Below, piece after piece: positions 8,201 through 17,365 of a DNA stretch of 64,000 nt. Each line of letters starts with the position of its first letter. The first letter of the stretch is position 1. Below the pieces are notes generated by a model. That model ran no database searches and was not told the DNA's origin. It saw nothing but the letters and a program-made list of their open reading frames with translations. The position numbers were made by a program, and so were the translations under genes. Origin of the DNA: Microbulbifer salipaludis (lineage in GTDB: Bacteria > Pseudomonadota > Gammaproteobacteria > Pseudomonadales > Cellvibrionaceae); the NCBI RefSeq assembly GCF_017303155.1, contig NZ_JAEKJR010000002.1, positions 124,001-188,000 of the forward strand, written 5' to 3'.

Positions 8201-10754
8201 CCGTCTCGACGACCCCGCACAGCTGCAACTGGGGGCATTGAGCGTGGAAAAAGTCGGCATGGTGCAGGCGGCGGATCCGGGGCATCCGCTGGCGCTGAAT
8301 CTGCACAACCTGCGCCTGCAGAGCGCGGATGGCTGTGGCCTCAAGGACTGGCTGGGAGCAGCGGCCGTACGCGCCGACAGCAGCGCGCGCTGGCGCGGCT
8401 GCCTTTCCACCGGCGGCGTGTACTTGCGCGGTGACAATCTTGTGAGCCTGGGCAGTGGCGATCAGCCCAGCGGTGAGGTAGAGCGGCTCGCACTGGGTCC
8501 CTTGCAGGCCTCAAAACTGCAACTGTCGCCCGTGGCGGGCACCCCGCTGAAGCTGGATTACCTGGAGTGGCAATCCATGCGCTGGTCCGGCGGCGCGCGG
8601 GTGCAGGTGGAGGACGCCCTTGCGCGCGATTTTTCCGGCTGCCTGCCGGAACCAGGGCGCGGCCGCGCAGCTGCGGGTAAAGACCCATTGTGTTTTTCCT
8701 TCGCTGCGCTGCGGATTGACGGCACACAGCAGCTGCTGGTGGAGGACGCGCTGCGGGCCTCGGGGCGTATCGCGATGGAAGACTTTGCGTTCCGCCAAGG
8801 GCAGCGCAAGCGACTGGGTTTTACCCACCTGGGTCTCGACGGACTGGCGCTCTCGCGCGACTCACTGGCACTGAACCGCGGTGAGGTCACCGGGCTCAAC
8901 GGTTGCTTCAGTGCCTTCCGTTTTGGGGAGAAGCCGCTGGCGCCCTGTTACGAGGTGGGCAAGATTACCATCGGCAGTGAACACCGGGTGCAGCTTGGGG
9001 ATCTGCGCAGTGGTCTGGCGCAGCGCCAGTTTCGCGATATCAAGGTCGATGGTTTGCGGGTGACGCAACGGGACTTCCCTCAGGGTTTGCCCTCGGAGTT
9101 GCTGCATGTGGGCGCGCTGCAGGCGGATGTGCTGGGCTTTGGGCAGCGTGCCCTCGAGGGGAAAAACCTGCAACTGGAAAACGTCAGCAGCTGTATTCCA
9201 CCGGGCTATATCCGCGGGGTACGCAACTGCGTCCACCTGGACAGCGCGCGCACCTCCGGGAAGTTCAGTTTCGAACAGCGTCGGCTGGATTTACCGCTGG
9301 CGCAGCTCGAGGGCTTGATGGTGATCGATGTGGGTGGTGACCAGCTGCTGGAAACGGCCTATATCGAAATGCGCGAGCTGACCGTGGCCAAGTCTCTTGT
9401 GCGCATGCTGTTTCTGGAGATTGCCGACAGCCGCCTGTTGCGCCGCGATGTGCGCGCCCAGGAGTACGTCAATCACCAGTGGAATACGGAGATCGAGGCC
9501 CTGAGGGTGAGCCAGTTCGAGTATTTCCCGGCGGATAAAATGCTGCAGATCGACACCGTCGACGTGATTCGGCCGCGTAGTATTCTGGCGCGCGGCCGTG
9601 AGGGCAAGCTGGGTGCCTGGGAGCGCTTCCGCAACCGGGGGCCAGACCTGGAGCGTTACCGTTATCAGCGTGCCGATAGGGCCAGGAATGCGAACCGCTT
9701 TCGCTATCGGGTGCGCCAGTTGTACGTGGACCGCGGGGATTTTCTCTGGTTGGACAATACCCATGAGTATCACGCCCACCTCCCGGTGCGCCAGATCAAC
9801 CTTTTGTTACAGGGACTGAGCAATTATCACCAAGACCCGCCGGCAATGATTGTGTTCAATGCAAGCCCCGGCGGCTTCAGTGAAATGCACCTCGCGGGCC
9901 AGATCAATCTTCTGGAAGACAAACGCTGGGACGCGGGCGTGCTGGGCTATGTAGAGGGCGCCAACCTGATTCCCGCGACCCCGTATATGGCCGGTTTACT
10001 CGGCTACAAGATTCTGCAGGGGCAGCTGGATGCGGTAGTCAATATTGCGGTGGACGACAATGCCGTCAATGCACTGGCGAACATGGATCTGCAAAAAATC
10101 AAGGTGCGGCGGGTGCGCGAGGCCGACCATCTTGCCGTCAAGAAAAGCCTGATTCCGCTGAGCCTGGCACTGGCACTGATGAAAGATGGTGATGGTGACG
10201 TGCGTTTTGATATGCCGGTCACCGGCGACCTGTACGATCCCAAATTCTCGTTCAGTTTTATCTTCAGTGACCTGTTGCAACGAGCGATCCTGGAAGCGCT
10301 GTTTGCCTACTTTACCCCGATTGGTTTCTACAGCCTGGCGAAGCTCGCGTGGGCGCGTTTCCGCGCGGTCGAATTTTCTGACCTTGAATTTACCCCGGGA
10401 AGCGATACCTTGAGTGCGACGGCCAAAGCACAACTCAACGGTATGCTGGAAAAAATGCGCGACAACCAGAAAGCGCGCCCCGGTATCTGTGCGGTGGCCA
10501 CGGCACCCGATCTCGAGATCCTGTTCCCCCATGAGGCCAGTGCCATGCGCGGCGCAGGCGAGGCGCGTGAGAATTTTTACAAAGATCCCCCACGGGGGAT
10601 ACGCGAGGAACTGTCGCAGCTTTCCAACCGCCGCAGCCGCGCCGTGCAGCAGTACCTGATCGATGCCGGGCTGGACCAGGAAGACTTCATTCAATGCGCG
10701 CCGGACTATATCGGAACGGATAACGATGCCCCGCGCGTTGAATTTTCCAACTGA
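5271..10754 (+). CDS. Giant AsmA-like/DUF748 envelope protein with twelve cysteine pairs
   Basis: A 1827-residue protein with one N-terminal transmembrane anchor (about residues 17-40, LLWLLVFALLLIGALNIL) and a huge, beta-rich, presumably periplasmic body. Its start (VQRWLQERGLEAQIEHIDVS, then LRGVSVRNESGRG) matches AsmA/DUF748 proteins. Its end also fits DUF748: a last AsmA-type segment (DMPVTGDLYDPKFSFSF) near residue 1655, an amphipathic segment, then an OmpA-like tail (EFTPGSDTLSATAKAQLNGM). AsmA-family proteins are thought to bridge the inner and outer membranes for lipid transport. That role is inferred here. From residue 161 to 1320 cysteines occur in twelve close pairs about 100 residues apart, often as GC(I/L/V)P...C (see findings). 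A low-complexity Gly/Pro/Asp insert sits near 690-710. GTG at 5256 is an alternative in-frame start. No strong ribosome-binding site marks either. Confidence 0.82.
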   Translation: MSTSSANPSAEYRGARRLLWLLVFALLLIGALNILVAVMLPGAVQRWLQERGLEAQIEHIDVSLPRLRTHLRGVSVRNESGRGFNVQEATLGLSWWQLLQGKIHVNRVELDGAYLDLVSSLGEYGRVWEIGGWRLKEGGEKKPKDWRVDLTAGSLRNTVVCYQHKPQWATPSCARIGSLNIDDFFVSGLRELVDEPLQFLIGADKMALDNVLAWDELPEPTSSGGAGGRTRETGAGDRRKSAQENPILAVVRFKTRQVRFERPANRLSLSEATTRKFAACLSERWGEAVPGLRRVTSHCGTTRRLQVRGPASFSFGKQSEVAWYRINGQEVRLRYQNRRHPNWHAETIAINDFDFVRDAKSLQWQSAGASGFSWCPNRLRTGTSQAGRHHYCIRAGSLRLPQPTIFAWQDGFRADLTEASLTQGTVVDLDAPRPPVNPFNANNLRLASLQYRNDRRRLGIENLSLDGASGCIPGQLWGRVDHCVQLNQWLIPETINLQFAREIPRENQPAQRWAVESGPFSLKKFKLWPADAAPGDVENQLLLANLDWRRMELSPSAQRYLLEDLHLQALQGCVPDGWLPQRLSPLCGQLQQLRAEGDFVFAGKPEPSLVLGELALDSLLLSDHLSRDPDAQTGLVLQKLSTGNGLFRLRRQVLAPGEYVASGDGFGWFAEQPPLGDALDDGAEKGRLPGDAGPSPSGAGHLAGRPIGRAVAVRTLELELDALSLAALDGCLPVSWRAATGGGGSSRRPACFAVHNLQQNKPLQLAVARQWGAGDGGDEDTGGERDRRRAPQLRVLFAAADLSLERADVHSADQQPLLTLSQLRLPSADFRLQSHPARMRLDLPGAALDNARFCLAPSRCVAANTLRTGTQFAVDYGPHQFSANIDELSVDTFSLSGSAQDTTLDIRKLAGLELAAKLPRTPGARTDWKIQVLTAEAIDLCLPLGEGVDRMLPRCVRGRQLSSANGGLSVANLTLHHRLDDPAQLQLGALSVEKVGMVQAADPGHPLALNLHNLRLQSADGCGLKDWLGAAAVRADSSARWRGCLSTGGVYLRGDNLVSLGSGDQPSGEVERLALGPLQASKLQLSPVAGTPLKLDYLEWQSMRWSGGARVQVEDALARDFSGCLPEPGRGRAAAGKDPLCFSFAALRIDGTQQLLVEDALRASGRIAMEDFAFRQGQRKRLGFTHLGLDGLALSRDSLALNRGEVTGLNGCFSAFRFGEKPLAPCYEVGKITIGSEHRVQLGDLRSGLAQRQFRDIKVDGLRVTQRDFPQGLPSELLHVGALQADVLGFGQRALEGKNLQLENVSSCIPPGYIRGVRNCVHLDSARTSGKFSFEQRRLDLPLAQLEGLMVIDVGGDQLLETAYIEMRELTVAKSLVRMLFLEIADSRLLRRDVRAQEYVNHQWNTEIEALRVSQFEYFPADKMLQIDTVDVIRPRSILARGREGKLGAWERFRNRGPDLERYRYQRADRARNANRFRYRVRQLYVDRGDFLWLDNTHEYHAHLPVRQINLLLQGLSNYHQDPPAMIVFNASPGGFSEMHLAGQINLLEDKRWDAGVLGYVEGANLIPATPYMAGLLGYKILQGQLDAVVNIAVDDNAVNALANMDLQKIKVRRVREADHLAVKKSLIPLSLALALMKDGDGDVRFDMPVTGDLYDPKFSFSFIFSDLLQRAILEALFAYFTPIGFYSLAKLAWARFRAVEFSDLEFTPGSDTLSATAKAQLNGMLEKMRDNQKARPGICAVATAPDLEILFPHEASAMRGAGEARENFYKDPPRGIREELSQLSNRRSRAVQQYLIDAGLDQEDFIQCAPDYIGTDNDAPRVEFSN

Positions 10755-10823
10755 GAAAACGCCCGCTCAACGCTGAAAAAACCGGTTGTGTTGGGCCATT
10801 TATCGGAACAAAGGAGAGACGTC

Positions 10824-12764
10824 ATGGGAAAGAACCTCACGCGGCAACTCATCGAGCGGCACCTGGTCAGCGGCACCATGAAGCCCGGCGAAGCGGTACA
10901 GCTCAAAATTGACCAGACCCTGTGCCAGGACGCCACCGGCACCATGGTGATGCTCGAGTTTGAGGCGCTGGGCCTGCCGCGGGTCAAGACCGAGCTGTCC
11001 GCACAGTATGTGGATCACAACCTGATCCAGGCCGATTTCAAAAATGCAGACGACCACCTGTTTTTGCGCAGCGCCTGCCGCAAGTGGGGACTCTGGTTCT
11101 CGCGGCCGGGCAACGGTATCAGCCACGCGGTGCACATGGCCTGCTTTGGTGTGCCGGGCAAGACGTTGTTGGGTTCCGACAGCCATACCTGTGCCGGCGG
11201 TGCCATGGGCATGCTCGCCATGGGGGCGGGCGGATTACAGGTGGCGCTGGCCATGGCCGGCTTGCCCTATTCCCTGACCATGCCGGAGGTGGTCGGCGTT
11301 GAGGTCAGCGGCAAGTTGCCCCCGTGGGTGAGTGCCAAGGATGTGATTCTGGAAATGCTGCGGCGCTACGATGTAAAGGGCGGCGTCAACAAGGTGTTCG
11401 AATACTATGGCCCCGGGCTCGACAATCTGACGGCCATGGATCGTCACGTCATTGCCAATATGGGGCAGGAAATGGGCGCGACCGCGAGCGTATTCCCGGC
11501 GGATGACATACTGCGCGCGTTTCTCCGTCAGCAGGGGCGCGAGGCGGACTTCGTGGAGCAAAAAGCCGAGGAGGGTGCGGACTACGATCACCGCGAGCAG
11601 TTAGACCTTGCTGCGCTTGAGCCGATGATTGCCTGCCCATCCAGCCCGGGCAAGGTAGTGACCGTGCGCGAGGTGGCGGGTAAGCCGATTTACCAGAGCT
11701 ATATCGGCTCGAGCGCCAACCCGGGCCTGCGAGATTTTGTGGTGCCGGCAAAAATGGTGGCCGGGAAAAATATTCCCGAAGAAATTTCACTGGATATTAA
11801 TCCCACCAGCCGCCAGTTGCTGGAAGAGCTGAGCCGCAGCGGTGACCTCAACCGCCTGCTGCAGGCGGGTGCGCGCCTGCACCAGACCGGCTGCAACGGC
11901 TGTATCGGCATGGGCCAGGCACCCGCCAGCGGCCGTATCAGCCTGCGCACGGTGCCGCGCAATTTTCCCGGACGTTCGGGCACCAAGGAAGATCGGGTCT
12001 ATCTGTGCAGTCCGGAAACCGCCACCGCCAGTGCCCTGACCGGGGTGATTACCGATCCCCGCGACATGGATATGGACTACCCGGCGTTCACCGAGCCGGA
12101 CACGCTCAACGACATGCGCCCCCTGATGCTTGCGCCGCGGGATACCAGCAACGAAATCCCTGTAGAACTGGAGAAAGGTCCGAACATTCAACCATTGCCA
12201 GAATTCGAGGCGCTAGCAGATGCGTTAAGCGGTCCCATTCTGCTCAAGGCAGGGGATAATGTTTCCACCGATGAAATCCTGCCTGCCGGTACCGACATCC
12301 TGCCACTGCGCTCCAACATTCCCGCCATCAGCCATTACACCTTTTCCCGCATTGACGAGTCCTTTTACGAGCGCGCGAAAAAGCTCGACGGGGACTGCTT
12401 TGTGATTGGTGGGGAAAACTATGGCCAGGGTTCGAGCCGTGAACACGCGGCGATCGCGCCGCGTTATCTTGGTGTGCGCGCAGTGATTGCAGTATCGATG
12501 GCGCGCATCCACCGCCGCAACCTGATCAATTTCGGTGTGGTGCCGCTGTTGTTCAAAACGCCCGAGGACCTTACGCGCCTTGACCAGGACGACACCCTGG
12601 CCTTTGAGGATCTGCCGGGGCAGCTGCGCGAGGGCAACACGGTGACGGTGCAGTTGGCCGACGGCAACACGCTGGAAGTGGCGCACAACATGAGTGAGGA
12701 GGAGGTGGCGACGGTGATTGCCGGCGGCCTGATCAATGAGGTGCGGGAAAAACACCTGCAGTGA
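10824..12764 (+). CDS. Aconitate hydratase (Aquifex-type, short form)
   Basis: A 646-residue cytoplasmic Fe-S enzyme of the aconitase superfamily, converting citrate to isocitrate through cis-aconitate in the TCA cycle. The catalytic domain shows LGSDSHTCAGGAMGMLAMG with the first cluster cysteine near residue 117. It also shows the CNGCIGMGQ motif near 357 that supplies the other two cysteine ligands. The swivel domain (about 470 onward) has the substrate-loop sequence ENYGQGSSREHAA. The length fits the short Aquifex-type aconitases better than AcnA (~890) or AcnB (~865). A homoaconitase or isopropylmalate isomerase-like role is a less likely alternative. The start at 10824 has AAGGAGAG 7-8 nt upstream. 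It follows the AsmA-like gene by 69 bp in the same direction and could share its transcript. Confidence 0.88.
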   Translation: MGKNLTRQLIERHLVSGTMKPGEAVQLKIDQTLCQDATGTMVMLEFEALGLPRVKTELSAQYVDHNLIQADFKNADDHLFLRSACRKWGLWFSRPGNGISHAVHMACFGVPGKTLLGSDSHTCAGGAMGMLAMGAGGLQVALAMAGLPYSLTMPEVVGVEVSGKLPPWVSAKDVILEMLRRYDVKGGVNKVFEYYGPGLDNLTAMDRHVIANMGQEMGATASVFPADDILRAFLRQQGREADFVEQKAEEGADYDHREQLDLAALEPMIACPSSPGKVVTVREVAGKPIYQSYIGSSANPGLRDFVVPAKMVAGKNIPEEISLDINPTSRQLLEELSRSGDLNRLLQAGARLHQTGCNGCIGMGQAPASGRISLRTVPRNFPGRSGTKEDRVYLCSPETATASALTGVITDPRDMDMDYPAFTEPDTLNDMRPLMLAPRDTSNEIPVELEKGPNIQPLPEFEALADALSGPILLKAGDNVSTDEILPAGTDILPLRSNIPAISHYTFSRIDESFYERAKKLDGDCFVIGGENYGQGSSREHAAIAPRYLGVRAVIAVSMARIHRRNLINFGVVPLLFKTPEDLTRLDQDDTLAFEDLPGQLREGNTVTVQLADGNTLEVAHNMSEEEVATVIAGGLINEVREKHLQ

Positions 12765-12804
12765 TTCTTTCCTGACCGCCGCCGGGCCCGCATTGCCCTT
12801 GCGG

Positions 12805-13599
12805 CTAGTTGGCCAGGCGGTCCAGCCGCAGCCTTTCCCGTCGGTCGAACAGCCGCCGCGCACACAGCGCCACCGCCGCAAAGGTGCCGAAGCCGGTGCC
12901 GGCGGCGATGGTGAACATGATGAGTATCTGGTATTTCACTGCCAGTGCCGGTGCGCTGCCGGCAAGAATCTGACCGGTCATCATGCCCGGTAGCGACACG
13001 ATACCCGCCGCCGCCATGGCGTTGATGGTGGGCATCAGGCCAGCGCGCATGGCGTCCCGGCGCAATTGCCTGCTGGCCTGCTGCCAGGTCTCTCCCAGCA
13101 TCAGGCGGTTTTCGATTTCACCGCGCCCGCGTCGCGCGCCCTCCGTCAATCGCTCCAGCCCCAGGGCCACACCGGTCATGGTGTTGCCCAGTAGCATTCC
13201 CAGCAGGGGAATGGCGTATTGCGGGGTGTACCAGGGTTCTGGGCCGATGATGACCACCAGGGTGAGCACGGTAACCGCAAACGCGGAGATGAACATGGAC
13301 AGGGTGCCGATGCCGAAACTCCAGCCCCCGCGCAGGGGATGGTTCTGCCGGGCCACCACTTCACGGCCGGCCAGCAGCAACATGGCAATCCCCATCAGTG
13401 CCACCCACCCCAGGCTGCCCGCGGCAAACAGCGTCTCCAGCACCAGGCCGATCAGCGCCAGTTGAATGGCGGTACGCGCAGCGGCAATCAGCAGTGATTT
13501 GCCGATGTTGAGTTGTGCCAGCCAGGTGCAGACCGCGAGTGCCACTACCAGCCCGGCGGCAATGCCCAGCTGCCACCAGCTCAGGTCGATCACGTTCAT
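12805..13599 (-). CDS. fetB: FetB-type ABC permease (iron export, UPF0014)
   Basis: A 264-residue integral membrane protein with about six or seven hydrophobic segments, matching the YbbM/FetB family. Characteristic stretches are SLLIAAARTAIQLALIGLVL, the long central segment ending LVVIIGPEPW, LGNTMTGVALGLERL and AGIVSLPGMMTGQILAGSAP. In E. coli FetAB exports iron and limits peroxide stress. The same role is inferred here. The ATG at 13599 overlaps the TGA of the upstream ATPase gene as ATGA, and GGAGGAG lies 7 nt upstream, so the two genes are translationally coupled. A GTG three codons earlier is a weaker alternative. Confidence 0.88.
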   Translation of the reverse strand: MNVIDLSWWQLGIAAGLVVALAVCTWLAQLNIGKSLLIAAARTAIQLALIGLVLETLFAAGSLGWVALMGIAMLLLAGREVVARQNHPLRGGWSFGIGTLSMFISAFAVTVLTLVVIIGPEPWYTPQYAIPLLGMLLGNTMTGVALGLERLTEGARRGRGEIENRLMLGETWQQASRQLRRDAMRAGLMPTINAMAAAGIVSLPGMMTGQILAGSAPALAVKYQILIMFTIAAGTGFGTFAAVALCARRLFDRRERLRLDRLAN

Positions 13600-14249
13600 G
13601 CGCTGCACTCCTCCATACTGCCATCGTCATCCAGGTGGAAATGCCGCTGCGCCACACGGGTAATCTGTGCGCGGGCATGAGCGACCCACAGCACCCGCAG
13701 TTGCCGGCTCTGGATTTCTTGCTGCAGCCAGTGCTCCACCTGCTCGGTGGTGTCTTCGTCGAGGTTTGCGGTGGGCTCGTCCAGCAGCAGGGCGCGCGGG
13801 CTTCGCGCGAGGGCGCGCAGCAGGGCCAGGCGCTGTTTTTCCCCGGAAGACAGCCGGGCCACCGGCCACGTCATGCATTCCTCCGCTAAACCAAGGGCGT
13901 CGGGCACGGTGGTGCCCTCCGGAAAATGTTCCCCTACCGTTTCTGCCCACCAGGCGCTGTCGGCCGGCACCATCATCACTGCCTGGCGCCAGCGGTGCGC
14001 GGGCATGGCTGCGCGCGCCTGTTCTCCCAAGTGCACCTCACCGGTGTGCAGCTCCATGTCGGCGATGGCGCGCAGCAGCCGGCTTTTGCCGATACCGGAG
14101 GTGCCCGACAGGCAGACAATTTCTCCCGGTGCGATCGTAAGATCGACCGGCTCGAGGTCGCCAATCGCCAGTTGTGCAATGTTCAGCGAGTCTGCCGTGT
14201 TCAAATGATGCTGCCTGAATCCGCTTGAAGGGTGTGGGGCCCGGGCCAT
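13596..14249 (-). CDS. fetA: FetA-type ABC transporter ATP-binding protein
   Basis: A 217-residue ABC ATPase, partner of the FetB permease. Walker A is GTSGIGKS near residue 50. The signature is LSSGEKQRLALLRALA, Walker B is ALLLDEPTANLDE, and the switch histidine lies in VLWVAHARAQ. It is short, like E. coli FetA. The ABC core begins near residue 20 (LNIAQLAIGDLEPVDL), so a TTG about 17 codons downstream of the ATG could be the real start. The ATG at 14249 is used here because it is the first in frame. Its stop codon overlaps the fetB start by 4 bp, and the pair forms a two-gene operon transcribed away from parC. Confidence 0.87.
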   Translation of the reverse strand: MARAPHPSSGFRQHHLNTADSLNIAQLAIGDLEPVDLTIAPGEIVCLSGTSGIGKSRLLRAIADMELHTGEVHLGEQARAAMPAHRWRQAVMMVPADSAWWAETVGEHFPEGTTVPDALGLAEECMTWPVARLSSGEKQRLALLRALARSPRALLLDEPTANLDEDTTEQVEHWLQQEIQSRQLRVLWVAHARAQITRVAQRHFHLDDDGSMEECSA

Positions 14250-14354
14250 AAACCGGGCAGGTCGAGGTTGTTTTTAGCAGTAATGGCACCGCCACCGCAA
14301 TCGGCGGCTGGCCGCAGGTATGGGGTGAAACATACGGCAGGTTGACGGTGGTCT

Positions 14355-14383
14355 TTGAACCACTGGCGTCTGTCCGCCATAAT
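14355..14383 (+). promoter_or_regulatory. Likely sigma-70 promoter of parC
   Basis: TTGAAC (14355-14360), a 17-nt spacer, then CATAAT (14378-14383), about 50 bp before the parC ATG. The -10 box matches five of six consensus bases. The predicted leader is roughly 40 nt. Confidence 0.55.
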
Positions 14384-14432
14384 CCCCCAACTTCTACCTT
14401 CATTTCGAACAGAATAACGAGACTCTCGCAGT

Positions 14433-16682
14433 ATGACTGAGCCCTCCGTCTTTGACGCATCCGAACGCCAGCACCTGGCGGAGTATACCGAGAAGGCGTA
14501 CCTGGATTACTCCATGTACGTGATTCTCGACCGCGCCCTGCCCAATATTGGCGACGGCCTCAAGCCGGTACAGCGCCGCATTGTCTACGCCATGAGCGAG
14601 CTGGGGCTGAAAAATACCGCCAAGTACAAGAAGTCTGCGCGCACCGTGGGCGACGTGATCGGTAAGTACCATCCGCACGGCGACAGTGCCGTGTACGAGG
14701 CCATGGTGCTGATGGCGCAGCCGTTCAGCTACCGCTACCCGCTGGTAGATGGCCAGGGCAACTGGGGCTCGCCGGACGATCCGAAATCCTTCGCCGCCAT
14801 GCGTTACACCGAATCCCGCATGGGTAAATACTCCGAAGTGCTGCTGTCTGAGCTCGGTCAGGGCACCGTGGACTGGCAGGCAAACTTCGACGGCACCATG
14901 GATGAGCCGGCGGTACTGCCGGCGCGGGTGCCCAATATCCTGCTGAACGGCACCACCGGCATTGCCGTGGGCATGGCCACCGATATTCCCCCGCACAACC
15001 TGCGTGAGGTAGTGGATGCCACCGTGCACCTGCTGGAAAACCCCAAGGCCACCGTGAGCGAGCTGTGCGCGTTTATCCAGGGCCCGGACATGCCCACCGA
15101 GGCGGAAATCATTTCGCCGCGCGCCGATCTGCAGAAGATGTACGAGACCGGCAAAGGCTCGGTGAGAATGCGCGCGGTGTGGAGCAAAGAGGATGGCGAC
15201 ATCATCATCACCGCGCTGCCTTACCAGGCCAGCGGTTCCAAGGTGCTGGAGCAGATTGCTGCACAGATGCAGGCCAAGAAGCTGCCGATGGTCAGCGACC
15301 TGCGCGATGAGTCGGACCACGAAAACCCCACCCGCCTGGTGATTGTGCCCAAGTCCAACCGGGTCGATCTGGAGCAGGTGATGAACCACCTGTTCGCCAC
15401 CACAGACCTGGAAAAGAGCTACCGGGTCAACCTGAACATGATCGGCATCGACGGCCGCCCGCAAGTGAAGTCCCTCGACAAGATCCTCACCGAGTGGCTG
15501 AGCTTCCGCACCGTCACCACCCGCCGTCGTCTGCAGTTCCGTCTCGACAAGGTCGAGCGCCGCCTGCACCTGTTGGATGGTTTGCTGATCGCGTTCCTGA
15601 ACATTGATGAAGTGATCGAGATTATCCGCACCCACGACGAGCCCAAGCAGGAGCTGATGCGCCGCTTCGAGCTGTCGGAAGTGCAGGCGGAATATGTACT
15701 CGACACCAAGTTGCGCCAGTTGGCGCGCCTCGAAGAAATGAAAATTCGCGGCGAGCAGGCGGAGCTGGAAAAAGAGCGCGATATGCTCACCAAGACACTG
15801 GAAAGTGCCCGTCGCCTCAAGACCCTGATCAAAAAAGAGCTGCTGGCAGCCGCGGATGAGTTCGGGGATGAACGTCGCTCGCCGATTGTCGAGCGCGAGG
15901 AAGCCAAGGCCTTCAGCGAAACCGAGCTGCTGTCCAGCGATCCGATCACCGTAGTGCTTTCGGCCAAGGGCTGGATCCGCCAGGCCAAGGGTCACGAAAT
16001 CGACCCGGAATCCCTCAGTTATAAAGCCGGCGACGGCTTCAAGTATGCCGCCCGCGGCAAGAGCAACCAGCCGGCGCTGTTGCTCGACAGTACCGGGCGC
16101 AGTTACGCCATCGCCGCGCATACCCTGCCGTCGGCGCGGGGCCAGGGTGAGCCACTGTCCGGGCGTATCAACCCGCCGTCCGGGGCGACCTTTGAAGGCC
16201 TGCTGATGGGCGGCGACGAGCAGAAAGTGCTGCTGGCGTCGGATGCGGGCTACGGGTTTATTGCCAAATACGCCGACCTGCAGTCGCGCAACAAGGCGGG
16301 CAAGGCCATGCTGAGCCTGCCGAAAAATGCCCGCGTGCTGCCGCCGCAGGAAATTGAAAATCCTGAAAGCGCGCTGCTCGCGGCGGTCACCAGCGAGGGG
16401 CGCATGCTGGTATTCCCGGTCGCGGAACTGCCGGAACTGTCCAAGGGCAAGGGCAACAAGATCATCAATATCCCCGCTGCCCGTGCCGCCAGCCGTGAGG
16501 AAATCGTGGTGGGTATTGCGGTGCTGGAAGGCAAGGACCAGTTACTGATCCATGCGGGCAAACGCCACACCAAGATCAAGATTGCCGAGCTGGAGCATTA
16601 CCAGGGTGAGCGTGGGCGACGAGGCAATAAATTGCCGCGCGGCTTCCAGAAGGTGGACCGGGTGGAGGTGGAGCGGAAGTAA
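14433..16682 (+). CDS. parC: DNA topoisomerase IV subunit A
   Basis: A 749-residue type IIA topoisomerase A subunit that, with ParE, decatenates daughter chromosomes. The N-terminal breakage-reunion domain contains the winged-helix stretch [17 protein letters not shown]. The active-site tyrosine is Y125 in [10 protein letters not shown]. The quinolone-resistance positions are wild type (S85 and E89). A coiled-coil region (about 430-490) and a five-bladed C-terminal DNA-wrapping domain follow ([41 protein letters not shown]). Length and blade count indicate ParC rather than GyrA (~870-900 residues). parE is not next to it. The gene has its own promoter and ends at a strong bidirectional terminator. 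Confidence 0.95.
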   Translation: MTEPSVFDASERQHLAEYTEKAYLDYSMYVILDRALPNIGDGLKPVQRRIVYAMSELGLKNTAKYKKSARTVGDVIGKYHPHGDSAVYEAMVLMAQPFSYRYPLVDGQGNWGSPDDPKSFAAMRYTESRMGKYSEVLLSELGQGTVDWQANFDGTMDEPAVLPARVPNILLNGTTGIAVGMATDIPPHNLREVVDATVHLLENPKATVSELCAFIQGPDMPTEAEIISPRADLQKMYETGKGSVRMRAVWSKEDGDIIITALPYQASGSKVLEQIAAQMQAKKLPMVSDLRDESDHENPTRLVIVPKSNRVDLEQVMNHLFATTDLEKSYRVNLNMIGIDGRPQVKSLDKILTEWLSFRTVTTRRRLQFRLDKVERRLHLLDGLLIAFLNIDEVIEIIRTHDEPKQELMRRFELSEVQAEYVLDTKLRQLARLEEMKIRGEQAELEKERDMLTKTLESARRLKTLIKKELLAAADEFGDERRSPIVEREEAKAFSETELLSSDPITVVLSAKGWIRQAKGHEIDPESLSYKAGDGFKYAARGKSNQPALLLDSTGRSYAIAAHTLPSARGQGEPLSGRINPPSGATFEGLLMGGDEQKVLLASDAGYGFIAKYADLQSRNKAGKAMLSLPKNARVLPPQEIENPESALLAAVTSEGRMLVFPVAELPELSKGKGNKIINIPAARAASREEIVVGIAVLEGKDQLLIHAGKRHTKIKIAELEHYQGERGRRGNKLPRGFQKVDRVEVERK

Positions 16683-16702
16683 AGCTTCGCACGTATTCGC
16701 GA

Positions 16703-16739
16703 CAATAAAAAAGAGGGCATTTTGCCCTCTTTTTTATTG
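16703..16739. terminator. Bidirectional rho-independent terminator
   Basis: A perfect 17-bp inverted repeat (arms 16703-16719 and 16723-16739) with a 3-nt TTT loop. The GC core is GAGGGCA/TGCCCTC, flanked by an A-run on one side and a T-run on the other, so it can stop transcription from parC (+) and from the convergent DUF2147 gene (-). Confidence 0.92.
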
Positions 16740-16761
16740 TCTGAGCCTGGCTCGTATTCGA

Positions 16762-17175
16762 TTACTTGGCCGGATACCAGGTCTGGGTGCGGTAGAAAAA
16801 GCCGAGGTAGCCGCGGACTTTCAGGTTGCCGCCTTCCTCCCACATTTTGCAGTCGTACACCTTGCCCTTGGCCGGATCGAGGATCTGGCCGCCCTCGAAC
16901 ACGTCGCCCTTTTTCACCATATCGGTGATGATGTTCATACCCACAATCTGTTTGCCCTTGCGATCGCCGGGGCAGGCGTCACACACGGTGTCGTCCGGCT
17001 TCATCAGCAGGTCGACCACGCGACCGTAGTATTTACCACCCTGTTCGTAGATCTCGACGATGGACTTTTTCTGTCCGGTTTCGTCGTCGATGGTCGTCCA
17101 GCGCCCGACCACATCGGCGAAGGCGAGTTGGGTAGAAACGAGTAACGCAGTAACGGCAAGCAGTAGAGTTTTCAT
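16762..17175 (-). CDS. DUF2147 periplasmic protein
   Basis: A 137-residue protein with a clear Sec signal peptide (MKTLLLAVTALLVSTQLAFA) and a mature part of about 117 residues matching DUF2147: VVGRWTTIDDETGQKKSIVE, the CDACPGDRKGKQIVG cysteine pair, GGQILDPAKGKVYDCKM, and an aromatic C-terminus. The family is a lipocalin-like small beta-barrel of unknown function. The frame extends upstream to 17208, but the ATG at 17175 gives a standard signal peptide and has GGACC just upstream. It is convergent with parC across a shared terminator. Confidence 0.85.
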   Translation of the reverse strand: MKTLLLAVTALLVSTQLAFADVVGRWTTIDDETGQKKSIVEIYEQGGKYYGRVVDLLMKPDDTVCDACPGDRKGKQIVGMNIITDMVKKGDVFEGGQILDPAKGKVYDCKMWEEGGNLKVRGYLGFFYRTQTWYPAK

Positions 17176-17365
17176 AAGAGGTCCATCGCTAGAATAAGGT
17201 GTGACCATAACACCATATTCGGTCTATTTCTGCCCTGAGGCTTCCATTCTAGTGTAGATGCTTGAGGTCGTGGTGCAGCAAGAAAAGGCCGCGGGAAATC
17301 GCCGAAACCACCGCGCAGGAAAATATACCGCCAGCGGTTCCTGCACCGTCAGAGCGGGGCGGGTC

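Noticed and set aside
14400..16121. A 573-codon minus-strand frame across parC, and similar long antisense frames across tuf, fusA, rplA, ppk1, aceK and the phytase
   Set aside because: All lie opposite well-supported genes and have His/Gln/Val-rich nonsense composition typical of antisense translation in GC-rich DNA.
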